Shown: one piece after another, positions 33,872-43,397 of the stretch | Layout of the letters: each line of letters starts with the position of its first letter | Position numbering within the stretch: position 1 is the stretch's first letter | From: Bowmanella denitrificans | GTDB lineage: Bacteria > Pseudomonadota > Gammaproteobacteria > Enterobacterales > Alteromonadaceae | Length of the DNA stretch: 64,000 bases | Assembly (NCBI RefSeq): GCF_039522935.1 | Contig: NZ_BAAAEI010000023.1 | Coordinates: forward strand, 372,001 to 436,000 | Reading direction: 5' to 3' | Notes under the pieces: model-generated | Seen by the model: only the letters and a program-made list of their open reading frames with translations | Told to the model about the DNA's origin: nothing | Databases searched by the model: none | Translations under genes and position numbers: made by a program

Positions 33872-35082
33872 CAATGTTCTGGTTTGGTTTGTTGTTAATG
33901 TCAGTGCTGGCTGTTCTGCTGATTGGCTGGCCCTGGCTGGGCAGACGGTTCATACGCCCCGTGGATGGTAAGCAACTGAATGTGGCGCTGACACGTCAAC
34001 GTTTGGATGAATTACACAGAGAAGTCAATGAAGGCTTGATAGAGAGCCAGGATCTGCACAAGGCTGAGCAGGAATTGAAGTTGGCCCTTGCCATGGAACA
34101 AGGCCAGGACGCACGCATTGTCAGCGGTTCTTCGCGCTGGGTGTTGCTGGCTGGTTTAAGCCTGGCCCTGATGGTGAGTGCATACAGCTACTGGCACGCC
34201 AATGAGCTGGATGCATTACATGACTGGCAGGCCGCCAATGCCCAATTAGCTGATTTGGGCCGGCGTGTGGTGGTAGAGGCAGATCCCAGTGTCACGGTGG
34301 AAGAGCTGCAACGGTTTGCTTTGGCGCTGCGCACCAAGCTACACGCCGACCCACAGGCGCCGGAAGGCTGGTTATTGCTGGGGCGTTTGTATGCCAGCCT
34401 GAATCGACTGGACAGTGCCATTGAAGCGTACGAAAAGTCCTTAAGTCAGGCCCCTGACCGCAGTGGCACCCTGCTTAGCCTTAGTCAGGCGTTGGTGATG
34501 ATTGGCAGTGAGGAGAGTCTGACGCGGGCGAAACAACTTTTGACAAAACTGCAATTGCAGGAACCTGATAATCAAAGCAGTCTTGGGTTGCTGGCGATTA
34601 CCGCGACCCAGTTGGGAGACCAACCGTTAGCGCTAAAAAGCTGGACGGCGCTAAAATCGCTATTACCGGTCGAGGATCCCATGCAGGCGTCAATTCAGCA
34701 GCGCATTGATGAATTGTCAGGCGTGCAGGGGACCAGCTTAAAAATTAAGGTTGGCATCAGTGAGGCGCTGCGCGCGCATCTGCCAAATGACGGTTATCTG
34801 ATTGTGTTTGCCCGCAGTCAGGATAGCAACATGAAAATGCCCGCAGCGGTGATTCGCCAGCCTTTGACCAGCTTGCCTCTGGAGATTGAGCTGTCGGATG
34901 CTAATGCCATGTTGCCGAACTACAATTTGTCCAGTTTGCAGCAGGCCCAGGTAGTAGCAAGAATTTCCCAGGACGCTGATGTGCAGAGCGCACCCGGCGA
35001 ATTACAGGGGGAAATCAATCTGGCCCTCAGTAAAGGGCAGATGCTGCAAATCGAAATTACCATTGATAAGGAACTAAATTGA
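33868..35082 (+). CDS. ccmI: Cytochrome c maturation protein CcmI (TPR apocytochrome chaperone)
   Basis: 404 residues, GTG start with AGGAG upstream. Two N-terminal membrane helices (about 1-20 and 88-108), with the cytoplasmic loop containing NVALTRQRLDELHREVNEGLI, then periplasmic TPR repeats (about 150-280, EGWLLLGRLYASLNRLDSAIEAYEKSL) and a C-terminal beta domain. It presents apocytochromes to CcmFH. Last ccm gene, overlapping the start region of mlaA. Confidence 0.9.
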   Translation: MTMFWFGLLLMSVLAVLLIGWPWLGRRFIRPVDGKQLNVALTRQRLDELHREVNEGLIESQDLHKAEQELKLALAMEQGQDARIVSGSSRWVLLAGLSLALMVSAYSYWHANELDALHDWQAANAQLADLGRRVVVEADPSVTVEELQRFALALRTKLHADPQAPEGWLLLGRLYASLNRLDSAIEAYEKSLSQAPDRSGTLLSLSQALVMIGSEESLTRAKQLLTKLQLQEPDNQSSLGLLAITATQLGDQPLALKSWTALKSLLPVEDPMQASIQQRIDELSGVQGTSLKIKVGISEALRAHLPNDGYLIVFARSQDSNMKMPAAVIRQPLTSLPLEIELSDANAMLPNYNLSSLQQAQVVARISQDADVQSAPGELQGEINLALSKGQMLQIEITIDKELN

Positions 35083-35864
35083 TGATGTCCAAATCCTGCC
35101 AACTGGGCCTTTGCTTGCTGCTTCCGGCATTATTGCTGGGGGGCTGTGCATCCAAAGGGCCAGTGGAACAGGCGCAACAAAGTAACCAGGTGACAGGCGA
35201 TCCACGCGATCCACTCGAATCGTTTAACCGTGCCATGTGGACCTTTAACTGGGATTATCTGGATACTTATGTGGCCAGGCCCGTGGCTGTGGTGTATCGC
35301 GACTATATGCCGGGTTTCGCCCGCACAGGGCTGCATAACGCCGCTTCAAACCTGGAAGAACCGGCTAACTCGGTTAACAACCTGCTGCAGGGTAAAGTGG
35401 GCGATTCCATGGTAAGTCTGGGACGTTTTTTAGTGAACTCCACCGTAGGCTTGCTGGGTACCATTGATGTAGCCGAGGGAATTGGTATGCAGCGCAAGTC
35501 GGAAGAATTCGGTGAAGTACTGGGCGTTTGGGGTGTCGGTAGTGGTCCTTACGTGATGTTGCCGGTGTTGGGGGCTAACGATGTACGTGGTGGCGTGGGC
35601 GATTTTGTTGATTCTGCTTATTGGCCTATGGATGCGTTGAGCTTTCCGGTTAGCCTGTTCCGCTGGGGAATTGATGCCATGGAAACCCGTATCCGCTTGA
35701 TGGATCAGGAGCAGTTGATCGATGGCGCCGTGGACCCCTACGCCATGGTCAAAGATATCTATTTCCAGAATGTTGAATTTAAAGTTAAAGATGGCAAGGT
35801 CGAGCAAAGCAAGGAAGAACAAAAGCTGGATGATGATATTGATGCTTACTTAGATCAGCTTTAA
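35082..35864 (+). CDS. mlaA: Outer-membrane lipoprotein MlaA (VacJ)
   Basis: 260 residues from ATG 35082 (AAGGAA 8 nt upstream). Type II signal peptide with lipobox LLLGGC (Cys22), then the VacJ domain (DPLESFNRAMWTFN, YMPGFARTGLHNAASNLEEPANSVNNLLQG, GVWGVGSGPYVMLPVLGANDVRGGVG). It removes mislocalised phospholipids from the outer leaflet with the MlaFEDB system. It directly follows ccmI and may be cotranscribed. Confidence 0.95.
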   Translation: MMSKSCQLGLCLLLPALLLGGCASKGPVEQAQQSNQVTGDPRDPLESFNRAMWTFNWDYLDTYVARPVAVVYRDYMPGFARTGLHNAASNLEEPANSVNNLLQGKVGDSMVSLGRFLVNSTVGLLGTIDVAEGIGMQRKSEEFGEVLGVWGVGSGPYVMLPVLGANDVRGGVGDFVDSAYWPMDALSFPVSLFRWGIDAMETRIRLMDQEQLIDGAVDPYAMVKDIYFQNVEFKVKDGKVEQSKEEQKLDDDIDAYLDQL

Positions 35865-35872
35865 CCCTGTGG

Positions 35873-35890
35873 GTCGGGATGTATCCCGAC
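35873..35890. repeat. REP-like palindrome
   Basis: GTCGGGATGTATCCCGAC, 9 bp after the mlaA stop, preceded by CTGTGG. It is a member of the GTCGG-type palindrome family also found at 3939-4071, 9315-9419 and 38441-38458, always intergenic. Confidence 0.65.
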
Positions 35891-36022
35891 CTGATACTTA
35901 GGGCTGTTTAACTTTTAAGTATAAATTTTTGACCAGACGACAAAAATTTGGCGATGACCGTTGACTTAAAATCAATATCCAGCACCATATCCCCCATTAT
36001 CAGGAATTAACAGGATAACGCT

Positions 36023-37312
36023 ATGGAGCATCAATTACCGGATATTCAGTCCATTAAGCTGGCTGTCATTGGACTGGGATATGTCGGCTTACCACTGGCA
36101 GCGGAGTTTGGCAAAAAGAGAGCCGTTATTGGCTTTGATATTAACACCAAACGTATTCAGGAATTGCAAAGTGGCGTGGACTTTACCCTGGAAGTCAGCA
36201 AAGAAGAACTGGCGGAATCCAGGCATCTTTCTTTTACCTGTGAACTTGAGGACCTGCGCCAGGCAAATGTCTTTATAGTTACAGTGCCAACCCCTATTGA
36301 TGGGTTTAAACGTCCGGATTTAACTCCCCTGATTCGCGCCAGTGAAACCATTGGCAAGGTGTTAAAGCAAGGCGATATCGTTATTTACGAGTCCACTGTT
36401 TATCCCGGGGCCACCGAAGAAGATTGTGTGCCGGTGTTGGAGCGGGTTTCCGGTCTTAAATTTAATCAGGATTTCTTTGCCGGTTACAGTCCGGAGCGCA
36501 TCAACCCCGGTGATAAAGAGCACCGGGTGTCCACTATTAAAAAGGTCACCTCTGGCTCTACGCCTGAAGTGGGGGAGTTGGTGGACAGCATCTATCGCGA
36601 GATTATTACTGCCGGTACTCACTTGGCCAGTTCCATTAAAGTGGCTGAAGCGGCCAAGGTCATTGAAAATACCCAGCGGGATGTGAATATCGCTCTTATC
36701 AATGAGCTGGCGATTATCTTTAATCGTCTGAATATTGATACCCTTGAAGTCCTTGAGGCGGCAGGTACTAAGTGGAACTTCCTGCCATTCAGGCCCGGCC
36801 TGGTGGGTGGCCACTGTATCGGTGTTGATCCATATTATCTGACCCACAAGGCACAAGCCATTGGTTATCATCCTGAGATGATTCTGGCAGGGCGTCGTCT
36901 TAACGACGGCATGGGCCAGTATGTGGTATCTGAGCTGGTTAAGACCATGATCCAAAAAGGTATTCAGGTGCAGGGTGCCAGAGTTTTGCTGTTAGGACTG
37001 ACCTTTAAAGAGAACTGCCCTGACCTGCGCAATACCCGGGTGGTGGATATTGTTGCTGAGTTGCAGGAGTACGGGGTTAAGGTGGATATCCATGATCCCT
37101 GGGCTTCGCCTGAAGAAGCCATGCATGAATATGGCCTGGAACTTAAAGCCGAGCCGGACAATGGTGCCTATGATGCGGTTATTCTGGCTGTGGCACATAA
37201 ACAGTTCAGAGACTGGGACGGGGCAAAACTCGATTCGCTGTGCAAAGCGCGGCGCGTGGTATATGACCTGAAATATGCATTGGATAAAAACTTAACGGAT
37301 ATGAGGCTGTAA
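36023..37312 (+). CDS. tviB: UDP-N-acetylglucosamine/galactosamine 6-dehydrogenase (TviB/WbpO type)
   Basis: 429 residues. Rossmann GLGYVGLPLAAEFGK at the N-terminus, VTVPTPID, and the catalytic Cys in GLVGGHCIGVDPYYLTHKA identify a UDP-sugar 6-dehydrogenase of the nucleotide-sugar group TviB/WbpO/VipA. It makes UDP-N-acetyl uronic acids for surface polysaccharide. One base separates it from the epimerase gene. No glycosyltransferases follow, so the polysaccharide cluster lies elsewhere. Confidence 0.9.
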   Translation: MEHQLPDIQSIKLAVIGLGYVGLPLAAEFGKKRAVIGFDINTKRIQELQSGVDFTLEVSKEELAESRHLSFTCELEDLRQANVFIVTVPTPIDGFKRPDLTPLIRASETIGKVLKQGDIVIYESTVYPGATEEDCVPVLERVSGLKFNQDFFAGYSPERINPGDKEHRVSTIKKVTSGSTPEVGELVDSIYREIITAGTHLASSIKVAEAAKVIENTQRDVNIALINELAIIFNRLNIDTLEVLEAAGTKWNFLPFRPGLVGGHCIGVDPYYLTHKAQAIGYHPEMILAGRRLNDGMGQYVVSELVKTMIQKGIQVQGARVLLLGLTFKENCPDLRNTRVVDIVAELQEYGVKVDIHDPWASPEEAMHEYGLELKAEPDNGAYDAVILAVAHKQFRDWDGAKLDSLCKARRVVYDLKYALDKNLTDMRL

Positions 37313-37313
37313 A

Positions 37314-38333
37314 ATGGATAAGTTTTCCCTGTTGCTGGCTGACCTTAAAGCGAATCCGCAAACCTGGCTGGTAACGGGCGTAGCAGGCTTTATTGGCTCC
37401 AATTTGCTGGAAGCACTGCTAAAGGCTAATCAGAAGGTGGTGGGGTTGGATAACTTTGCCACTGGTCATCAACGTAATCTTGATGAGGTACAGGAGGTTG
37501 TCGGCCCATCCCGCTGGCAGAATTTCCGCTTTATTCAGGGTGATATTCGTGACAAAAGCTTGTGTGAAGAAGCGGTAAAAGGCGTGGACAGGGTACTGCA
37601 TCAGGCAGCGCTTGGTTCCGTGCCGCGTTCACTTAACGATCCAATCACCAGTAATGAAGTTAATATCAGCGGTTTTCTGAATATGCTGGTGGCGGCCAAA
37701 GATGCCGGGGTTAAAGCCTTTGTCTACGCAGCTTCCAGCTCCACTTATGGTGACCATCCAGCCTTACCTAAAGTAGAAGAGAATATTGGCAAGCCCTTAT
37801 CACCTTACGCGGTGACCAAGTATGTGAATGAGCTGTATGCCGATGTGTTTGATCGTGCATATGGCTTTAAAGCCGTGGGCCTGCGTTATTTCAATGTATT
37901 TGGCAGACGTCAGGACCCAGATGGCGCCTACGCGGCGGTGATCCCTAAATGGACTGCTGCCATGAAGCGCGGCGAAGAGGTGTTTGTCAATGGCGACGGC
38001 GAAACCAGCCGGGACTTTTGCTATATCGACAATGTGATCCAGGCCAATCTGCTGGCGGCGACAACGGCGCTAGACAAGAACGAAGTGTTTAATGTGGCGG
38101 TGGGTGACCGAACGACCCTGAACCAGCTATTCCAGGCGATTAAGGAAGCGCTGCAGGAACAGGGAGTCGGCTACAGTAAAAAGCCGGTGTACCGTGATTT
38201 TCGCGCTGGTGATGTGCGTCATTCCCAGGCGGACGTCAGCAAAGCGGAAACGCTATTGGGCTATGCGCCACAATACCGGATCTTTGATGGCATCAGCCTG
38301 ACCATGCCCTGGTATGTGGCGAATGTAGGTTAG
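37314..38333 (+). CDS. tviC: UDP-N-acetylglucosamine 4-epimerase (TviC/WbpP type)
   Basis: 339 residues, extended SDR epimerase. TGVAGFIGSNLLE (NAD binding), LHQAALGSVPRSL, catalytic Ser-Ser-Tyr region YAASSSTYGDHPALPKVE, and YAVTKYVNEL (YxxxK) are intact; PRSLNDPI and RYFNVFGRRQDPDGAYAAVIP are typical of the WbpP group with N-acetylated substrates. It interconverts UDP-GlcNAc/UDP-GalNAc or their uronic acids. Confidence 0.9.
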   Translation: MDKFSLLLADLKANPQTWLVTGVAGFIGSNLLEALLKANQKVVGLDNFATGHQRNLDEVQEVVGPSRWQNFRFIQGDIRDKSLCEEAVKGVDRVLHQAALGSVPRSLNDPITSNEVNISGFLNMLVAAKDAGVKAFVYAASSSTYGDHPALPKVEENIGKPLSPYAVTKYVNELYADVFDRAYGFKAVGLRYFNVFGRRQDPDGAYAAVIPKWTAAMKRGEEVFVNGDGETSRDFCYIDNVIQANLLAATTALDKNEVFNVAVGDRTTLNQLFQAIKEALQEQGVGYSKKPVYRDFRAGDVRHSQADVSKAETLLGYAPQYRIFDGISLTMPWYVANVG

Positions 38334-38440
38334 AGGGCAGATTATCTGCCCCCTTGCTTTATACTTGCGCACACTGTTCCAGCCGGTTTGCAGCAGAGTT
38401 TAACCTGTTCACCTGTCATATTGTTGCCCAGCTGCCGTAG

Positions 38441-38458
38441 GTCGGAATTCATTCCGAC
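38441..38458. repeat. REP-like palindrome
   Basis: GTCGGAATTCATTCCGAC, nearly perfect 18-bp palindrome preceded by GTAG, in the convergent gap between the epimerase and YkuD-type genes. Belongs to the same family as the units near 4 kb and 9.3 kb. Confidence 0.65.
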
Positions 38459-38532
38459 AATCAAACAAGGGCGAAGCCCAAAGACTAGGACTTTCAGCCC
38501 ATAGTTTGTATCTGTGGGAAGACAAAACGCAT

Positions 38533-39261
38533 CTAAGGCAAGGCCCATTCACTGCGCAGGCGTTGATATTCAGCCTCAGGTAGCAATAATAAAGCGGGGT
38601 GCTTATCTGCCTCCAGCCAGCTCAGTAATTTATCCATCACCTCGGCGGGCATAGCGGTGCAACCAGCTGTGGGTTTGTCGCTCGCACGCCATAAATGCAT
38701 AAAGATACAACTACCGGCGCCAGAGATATTTTGTCCATTGTGCTCTACCACTATGCCCTTGCTGTATAGGTTGTCTCCATAGTGCAGATCCCGGCGCATG
38801 CCCTCTGACGAGCCCTCAATCGCCTGCTTACCCACTTCCTGGCTGTCGACAATCTGGTTGTAATACGGGGAACCTTTAACGTCCATACAGTAGTGGCTGG
38901 CCTGCATCTGCTGGTAGGGAATATGCAGATTTTGCAGTGCCTCATAACCAAAAGCTGTGGTCAGCCGAAATAATCCCGCCGGGGCCTTACCATCGCCTTC
39001 TTGCTTTTGCTGGCCTTGTTGTTCTGGGTGCAGGCCTATTCCCCAGGCCATACCTGTGCGGCCGATGGTAACGGGGCTGTGCAGATCCGTGCGCTGCCAT
39101 TTGCCCTGTGTCTTTTGGTACACCTGCATTTTGCCCTGATTGGCACGCCAGTCTGCCGTAGTGACAACCACCAGTTGCTGTATATTGTCCGGCACTTGCC
39201 AACCGGCCTGAGCCAACTGACAGACAAACAAGGCCAGCAGTGAAATAAGCTTATGTTTCAT
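38533..39261 (-). CDS. YkuD-type L,D-transpeptidase family protein, secreted
   Basis: 242 residues from the ATG whose complement is at 39259-39261, giving a clean signal peptide (MKHKLISLLALFVCQLAQA). The catalytic region reads IFMHLWRASDKPTAGCTAMPAEVMDKLLSWL: a His followed by TAGC with the nucleophilic Cys, as in the YkuD/ErfK fold, although the usual S/T-H-G-C is here T-A-G-C. It may crosslink peptidoglycan or attach proteins to it; many proteins of this divergent subgroup have no tested activity. Confidence 0.8.
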   Translation of the reverse strand: MKHKLISLLALFVCQLAQAGWQVPDNIQQLVVVTTADWRANQGKMQVYQKTQGKWQRTDLHSPVTIGRTGMAWGIGLHPEQQGQQKQEGDGKAPAGLFRLTTAFGYEALQNLHIPYQQMQASHYCMDVKGSPYYNQIVDSQEVGKQAIEGSSEGMRRDLHYGDNLYSKGIVVEHNGQNISGAGSCIFMHLWRASDKPTAGCTAMPAEVMDKLLSWLEADKHPALLLLPEAEYQRLRSEWALP

Positions 39262-39389
39262 GGTAATCTGCCCGATTGCATGATCAGAGATGTCTTGATA
39301 ATAGAGCATCTTGGTCTGTGAATAAAATATTTAAATTTAATTCATTTTTGGTAAATTAATATTCCTTTTGTTCCTGAGCCTTAATCATC

Positions 39390-40472
39390 ATGCATTATCG
39401 ACCTACCCGAGCCCGTATCAATCTGCCGGCAATATTGCATAACTATCGGCAGGCCAGCCATTTGGCGCCTAAGGCCCGGCAGGTGGCAGTGATTAAGGCT
39501 GATGCATATGGTCATGGGGCGGTAGAAGTGGCGAAATACCTGGCACCCCATGTGCCGGCTTTTGCTGTGGCCTTTATCGATGAAGCGCTGCTATTACGCA
39601 GCGCTGGTATTCAAAAACCAGTATTGATTCTTGAAGGCGTCAACAGCGCAGAAGAATTAAAGCTCGCTCAGCAATCTGACCTTTGGCCCATGTTACACAG
39701 CGCCAATCAGGTCGATGGGCTGCTTAAATCTGATGGGCTGGATGATTTGCAATGCTGGCTGAAAGTAGATACTGGCATGCACAGGCTAGGTCTGAATCCG
39801 GTGGAGGCACAAAGCTGGGCGGATAAGCTTGGCCGCAAACTGAACAAAAAGCCGGTGCTGGCCAGCCATTTTTCCTGTGCCGAGGAATTTCATTCCGAAA
39901 CGAACAAACATCAGATGCAGCAGTTGTTCGCTCTGGCGGCTCATCTGGACTGTGAAGTCAGTCTGGCTAACAGCGCAGCACTGTATACTTTGCCGGGGGC
40001 GGCGGTAGGCTGGAATCGCCCTGGTATTATGTTATATGGCTGTTCGCCCATTCCCGGTAAGACAGCGGCAGAAATGGGGCTGCAGGTGGCCATGCAGGTC
40101 ACCAGCCAGATTATTGCGCTTCGCGATATCGAGGCTGGTGAAACGGTGGGCTATAACGGCCGTTGGCAGGCCAGCCAGAAAAGTCGTATCGCCACCCTGG
40201 CTATTGGCTACGCTGATGGCTACCCGCGTCTGACCAACAGCAGTAGCGAGGTTTATTTACATGGTCAGCGCGCACAGGTAGTGGGCACCGTTTCCATGGA
40301 TATGTTAGCCGTGGATGTCAGCCATCTGCCCCAGGCAGCCATAGGTGATGAAGTGGAAATTTGGGGGCAGCATATTCCCGTCACGGAAGTCGCCGGGCAT
40401 GCTAATACCATCGGCTATGAATTGCTGACCCGCATCAATCAGCGCATGCCCAGAATTTACCAGCATGATTAG
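39390..40472 (+). CDS. alr: Alanine racemase
   Basis: 360 residues, PLP enzyme supplying D-alanine for peptidoglycan. Lys36 in VAVIKADAYGHG carries PLP; VDTGMHRLGL, ANSAALYTLPGAAVGWNRPGIMLYG, the catalytic Tyr in VGYNGRW and TVSMDMLAVD are the expected motifs. Normal length. Confidence 0.96.
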   Translation: MHYRPTRARINLPAILHNYRQASHLAPKARQVAVIKADAYGHGAVEVAKYLAPHVPAFAVAFIDEALLLRSAGIQKPVLILEGVNSAEELKLAQQSDLWPMLHSANQVDGLLKSDGLDDLQCWLKVDTGMHRLGLNPVEAQSWADKLGRKLNKKPVLASHFSCAEEFHSETNKHQMQQLFALAAHLDCEVSLANSAALYTLPGAAVGWNRPGIMLYGCSPIPGKTAAEMGLQVAMQVTSQIIALRDIEAGETVGYNGRWQASQKSRIATLAIGYADGYPRLTNSSSEVYLHGQRAQVVGTVSMDMLAVDVSHLPQAAIGDEVEIWGQHIPVTEVAGHANTIGYELLTRINQRMPRIYQHD

Positions 40473-40479
40473 GGGCTAT

Positions 40480-41811
40480 TTATCTTTGCTGCTTAGGCTC
40501 CCGGTGTGAATGTCGTAAGGTGTTAGCGGGTTTGTCTTGTCTTGGCGTCGTTTCACGCCTGGCTTGATGTTGCCGCTGTACTGAATGGCTTTTCACCTGG
40601 GTATGTTGCTGGCGCTGAACGGTGCGACTTTGTTCAGGAACCCGGCGCGGTTGTACCTGAGGGCGAAGCGCCTGCCGGTTAGCCAAATCGTTTTGCTGGT
40701 TTCTGTATCTGCGCTCGTCCACTTGCCTATTGTTGTGTTGTTGGCGGGGTCTTTGCTGGTACTGAATCACCTGATTGCTGTGTGACTGGCGCTGCGATTC
40801 CACTGAGCGGCTATGATGTTGCTGTAACTGTGCAGCATTTGGCTGCTCACGGCTCACCACCCTGACCCTGTCTTGTTTGAATCTGGGCTCTGAACGTACC
40901 CGGTTGACATGCACGGTACCGCCCACCTGACCATTTTCCCGGTTATAGGTGACCTGACGGTAAGCCCGCGGCTTGTGATAGCGTACACCACGCCGATGAT
41001 GCAGGTTGTGCTGCCAGCGTCTGGCATCATATCTGTACCAATAATGGCTGGGATAATGATAGGGGCGGTGGTGGAAGTTGTCATAGTTCACTACGATATG
41101 CCGGTTATGCCAGTGAAAGGCACTGAAGTAAAAGCTGGGACGCACCACCACACTATGGCCCCAGTGAATGCCTACCGACAACCCGGATTGCGGCCAATAC
41201 ACCGGAGGGCGATGCCACCACCAGTCGCCGTATACAATGCGACTGTCATAGTAAGGCACATACACCACTTCACGTTTAATGGTCTCAACCCGGATAACCT
41301 GTGGCTCTTCTTCTACCACCACATGTTCATTACTGGTCAGATTGCCCTGACTGTAGGCTTGACGGCGCAGATATTGGATCCTGGCCAGTACCTGTTCTTC
41401 ATCGGCCAGATTGGCTTCGCCAAGATCCCGGGTCCAGTCCAGATCCTCACTCATTCGCGTTAGTAATTCAGTAAAAGGCAGTAGTGCTTTGACACTGGGA
41501 TCCCAGTCCTTATCTTCGCTGGCTTCCAGCACTTCATCGGCATCCAGATCCAGATGTTGTGCCCGCCAGCGTGCTGCTTCGACAATTTCCAATGGGTAAC
41601 TGGCGGCGATCAGAATATGTGACAGCAGGGTATCTGGATATAAGGCGACAGGCGCCAGCAAGGTATCCAGCTCCTCGTCATCCAGGGGTTCCTGAATCTC
41701 GACTTCATCAATAGTGGGAGTTTGGGCATTTACCACTGATACCAGTGCAAAACTGAGTAACAATAGCAACACCAGACGTAAGTGGGCTTTCCAGTAAGGA
41801 AGGACAAGCAT
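40480..41811 (-). CDS. DUF3300 secreted protein
   Basis: 443 residues. Signal peptide (about 1-29), conserved DUF3300 domain (about 40-250; DEELDTLLAPVALYPDTLLSHILIAASYPLEIVEAARW, KALLPFTELLTRMSEDLDWTRDLGEA), then a His/Arg/Gln-rich tail (about 260-443) with no fold visible. Function unknown. Convergent with alr, 7 bp between stops. Confidence 0.85.
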   Translation of the reverse strand: MLVLPYWKAHLRLVLLLLLSFALVSVVNAQTPTIDEVEIQEPLDDEELDTLLAPVALYPDTLLSHILIAASYPLEIVEAARWRAQHLDLDADEVLEASEDKDWDPSVKALLPFTELLTRMSEDLDWTRDLGEANLADEEQVLARIQYLRRQAYSQGNLTSNEHVVVEEEPQVIRVETIKREVVYVPYYDSRIVYGDWWWHRPPVYWPQSGLSVGIHWGHSVVVRPSFYFSAFHWHNRHIVVNYDNFHHRPYHYPSHYWYRYDARRWQHNLHHRRGVRYHKPRAYRQVTYNRENGQVGGTVHVNRVRSEPRFKQDRVRVVSREQPNAAQLQQHHSRSVESQRQSHSNQVIQYQQRPRQQHNNRQVDERRYRNQQNDLANRQALRPQVQPRRVPEQSRTVQRQQHTQVKSHSVQRQHQARRETTPRQDKPANTLRHSHREPKQQR

Positions 41812-41892
41812 AACTTGCCTCCGGTAAGTAACCTTATATTGGGTTATAGGCGCCCGGCACTTAACCTCAACTGAATCGCAGGTGAACTTCAG

Positions 41893-41955
41893 GAAAAAAT
41901 GAGGCAGCCCGGCTTTTGGCCTGGCTGGAGGACAGTTGTCGCTGCCGGGTGCCTC
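41893..41955 (-). terminator. Rho-independent terminator of the RND efflux operon
   Basis: On the minus strand a 12-bp stem (arms at 41944-41955 and 41901-41913, one bulge, GCCGGG core) is followed by ATTTTTT (41900-41893). It lies 8 bp past the outer-membrane factor stop, at the operon end. Confidence 0.75.
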
Positions 41956-41963
41956 AAAGGGGA

Positions 41964-43397
41964 TCAGCCCGCTGACCGATTAGCCAGCAGGGGATGGGCG
42001 GCATCAGGAGTCAGCCTGCCACCAAAGGCGCGATAGACTTCACTTAAGGCCACAAAGGTACGGTTTTGCGCCTGCACCAGATTGTCCCTGGCCGCCAATA
42101 AAGTACGTTCGCTGTCTAGCAGGTCCAGTAACTCAATGGCGCCGGCGTCGTATTGCAGTTGCGCCAGTTCCAGTGCCTGCTGACTGGCTAGCACCTGTGC
42201 TTCAAGCAAATGGGTTTGCTGCTGGCTCTTGCTGTAGTCGCTCAGAGCCGATTGTGCATCCGCCACAGCACCCAGCCATTGGCCTTGCAAATTGGCCAGC
42301 GCCTCACGCTCCCTGGCATTGGCAATGTCTATTTGCGCCTGTACGGAGGACAAATCCAATCCGGGCCAGCTTAGACTGGGGGCCAGACTCCAGGCCCGGG
42401 TCTGACTGTCAGGACTGGTGCCGCCCAGCGACAGATAACCCAGAAAGCCGTTAACCGACAGCTCCGGATATTGGGCCGCCTGTGCCACGCCAATCCTGGC
42501 TGTCGCGGATGCCAGCCGGCGTTCAGCCAATTGCACATCCGGGCGTTGTCGCAACAGTTCCTGAGGCTGTTCAATGGCAACCGGCTTATTCAACTGGGGT
42601 AGATCGCTGTCCAGCCATTGCCAGTCGGTCAGTTTTTGCCGGCCGCCAGCCAGGGCCAGCAAGCTGTTTCGACTGCGCTCGGCCTGCGCTTGCAGGGCCG
42701 GAATACTGGCCTCTACGCCTTTAACCTGGGCATCGATACGCAGCAAATCCAGCTGTGACGCATAGCCTGACTCTAACCTGGCCTGAATAATAGTTCGGGT
42801 CCTGGCCAGGCTTTGCAGATTGCGTTTGGCAACGGCAACCCTGGCACTTAGCGCCTGACTGGTGGCATATTGATTGGCCACCTGACTGAGCAGGTTAATC
42901 CGGATGTCACGCCAGGCCTGTTCACTGGCTTTGGCATCGGCCTCGGCGGCTTCAGTGGCGCGGCGCAATTTACCAAACAGATCCACTGTCCAGTTCAGTT
43001 GTGCTCCCAAACGGAATGAGCGGCTATGTACCCGCTGGTCTCCCATTCCGGGTGCTAACTGATTCTGGGCCTGGTGGACGGCCTGGATATCACCGCTTGG
43101 CAGAATGTCGTTACTGATATCCATAAATTGCGCATAAGCAGCGTCCACATTGGCCCTGGCCGCGGCCAGGGACGGGTTGTTCTTTAAAGTGGCTTCAATC
43201 AGTTGGTTAAGTTGGGGATCATCGAACTGACGCCACCATAAGGGGTCCTGGCTGACCCCTGACTGCACATTGGCAGTCAGGTCGGTCAGTTCTGTGGCGA
43301 TTAATTCCGGCGCCCGGTAATCCGGCCCCACGGCACAGGCGCTGAGCACCGCCACGGCTAACGCAGCCAGCGGCATTTTGATAAGTGAATTAGTCAT
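41964..43397 (-). CDS. RND efflux outer-membrane lipoprotein (NodT/OprM family)
   Basis: 477 residues. Lipobox near residue 20 (AVLSACAVGPDY), then two outer-membrane efflux protein repeats with helical hairpins (PLWWRQFDDPQLNQLIEATLKNNPSLAAARANVDAAYAQ, RQRPDVQLAERRLASATARIGVAQAAQYPELSVNGFLGY). It forms the exit duct for the pump encoded upstream. Its start overlaps the pump gene stop by 8 bp. Confidence 0.93.
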   Translation of the reverse strand: MTNSLIKMPLAALAVAVLSACAVGPDYRAPELIATELTDLTANVQSGVSQDPLWWRQFDDPQLNQLIEATLKNNPSLAAARANVDAAYAQFMDISNDILPSGDIQAVHQAQNQLAPGMGDQRVHSRSFRLGAQLNWTVDLFGKLRRATEAAEADAKASEQAWRDIRINLLSQVANQYATSQALSARVAVAKRNLQSLARTRTIIQARLESGYASQLDLLRIDAQVKGVEASIPALQAQAERSRNSLLALAGGRQKLTDWQWLDSDLPQLNKPVAIEQPQELLRQRPDVQLAERRLASATARIGVAQAAQYPELSVNGFLGYLSLGGTSPDSQTRAWSLAPSLSWPGLDLSSVQAQIDIANAREREALANLQGQWLGAVADAQSALSDYSKSQQQTHLLEAQVLASQQALELAQLQYDAGAIELLDLLDSERTLLAARDNLVQAQNRTFVALSEVYRAFGGRLTPDAAHPLLANRSAG

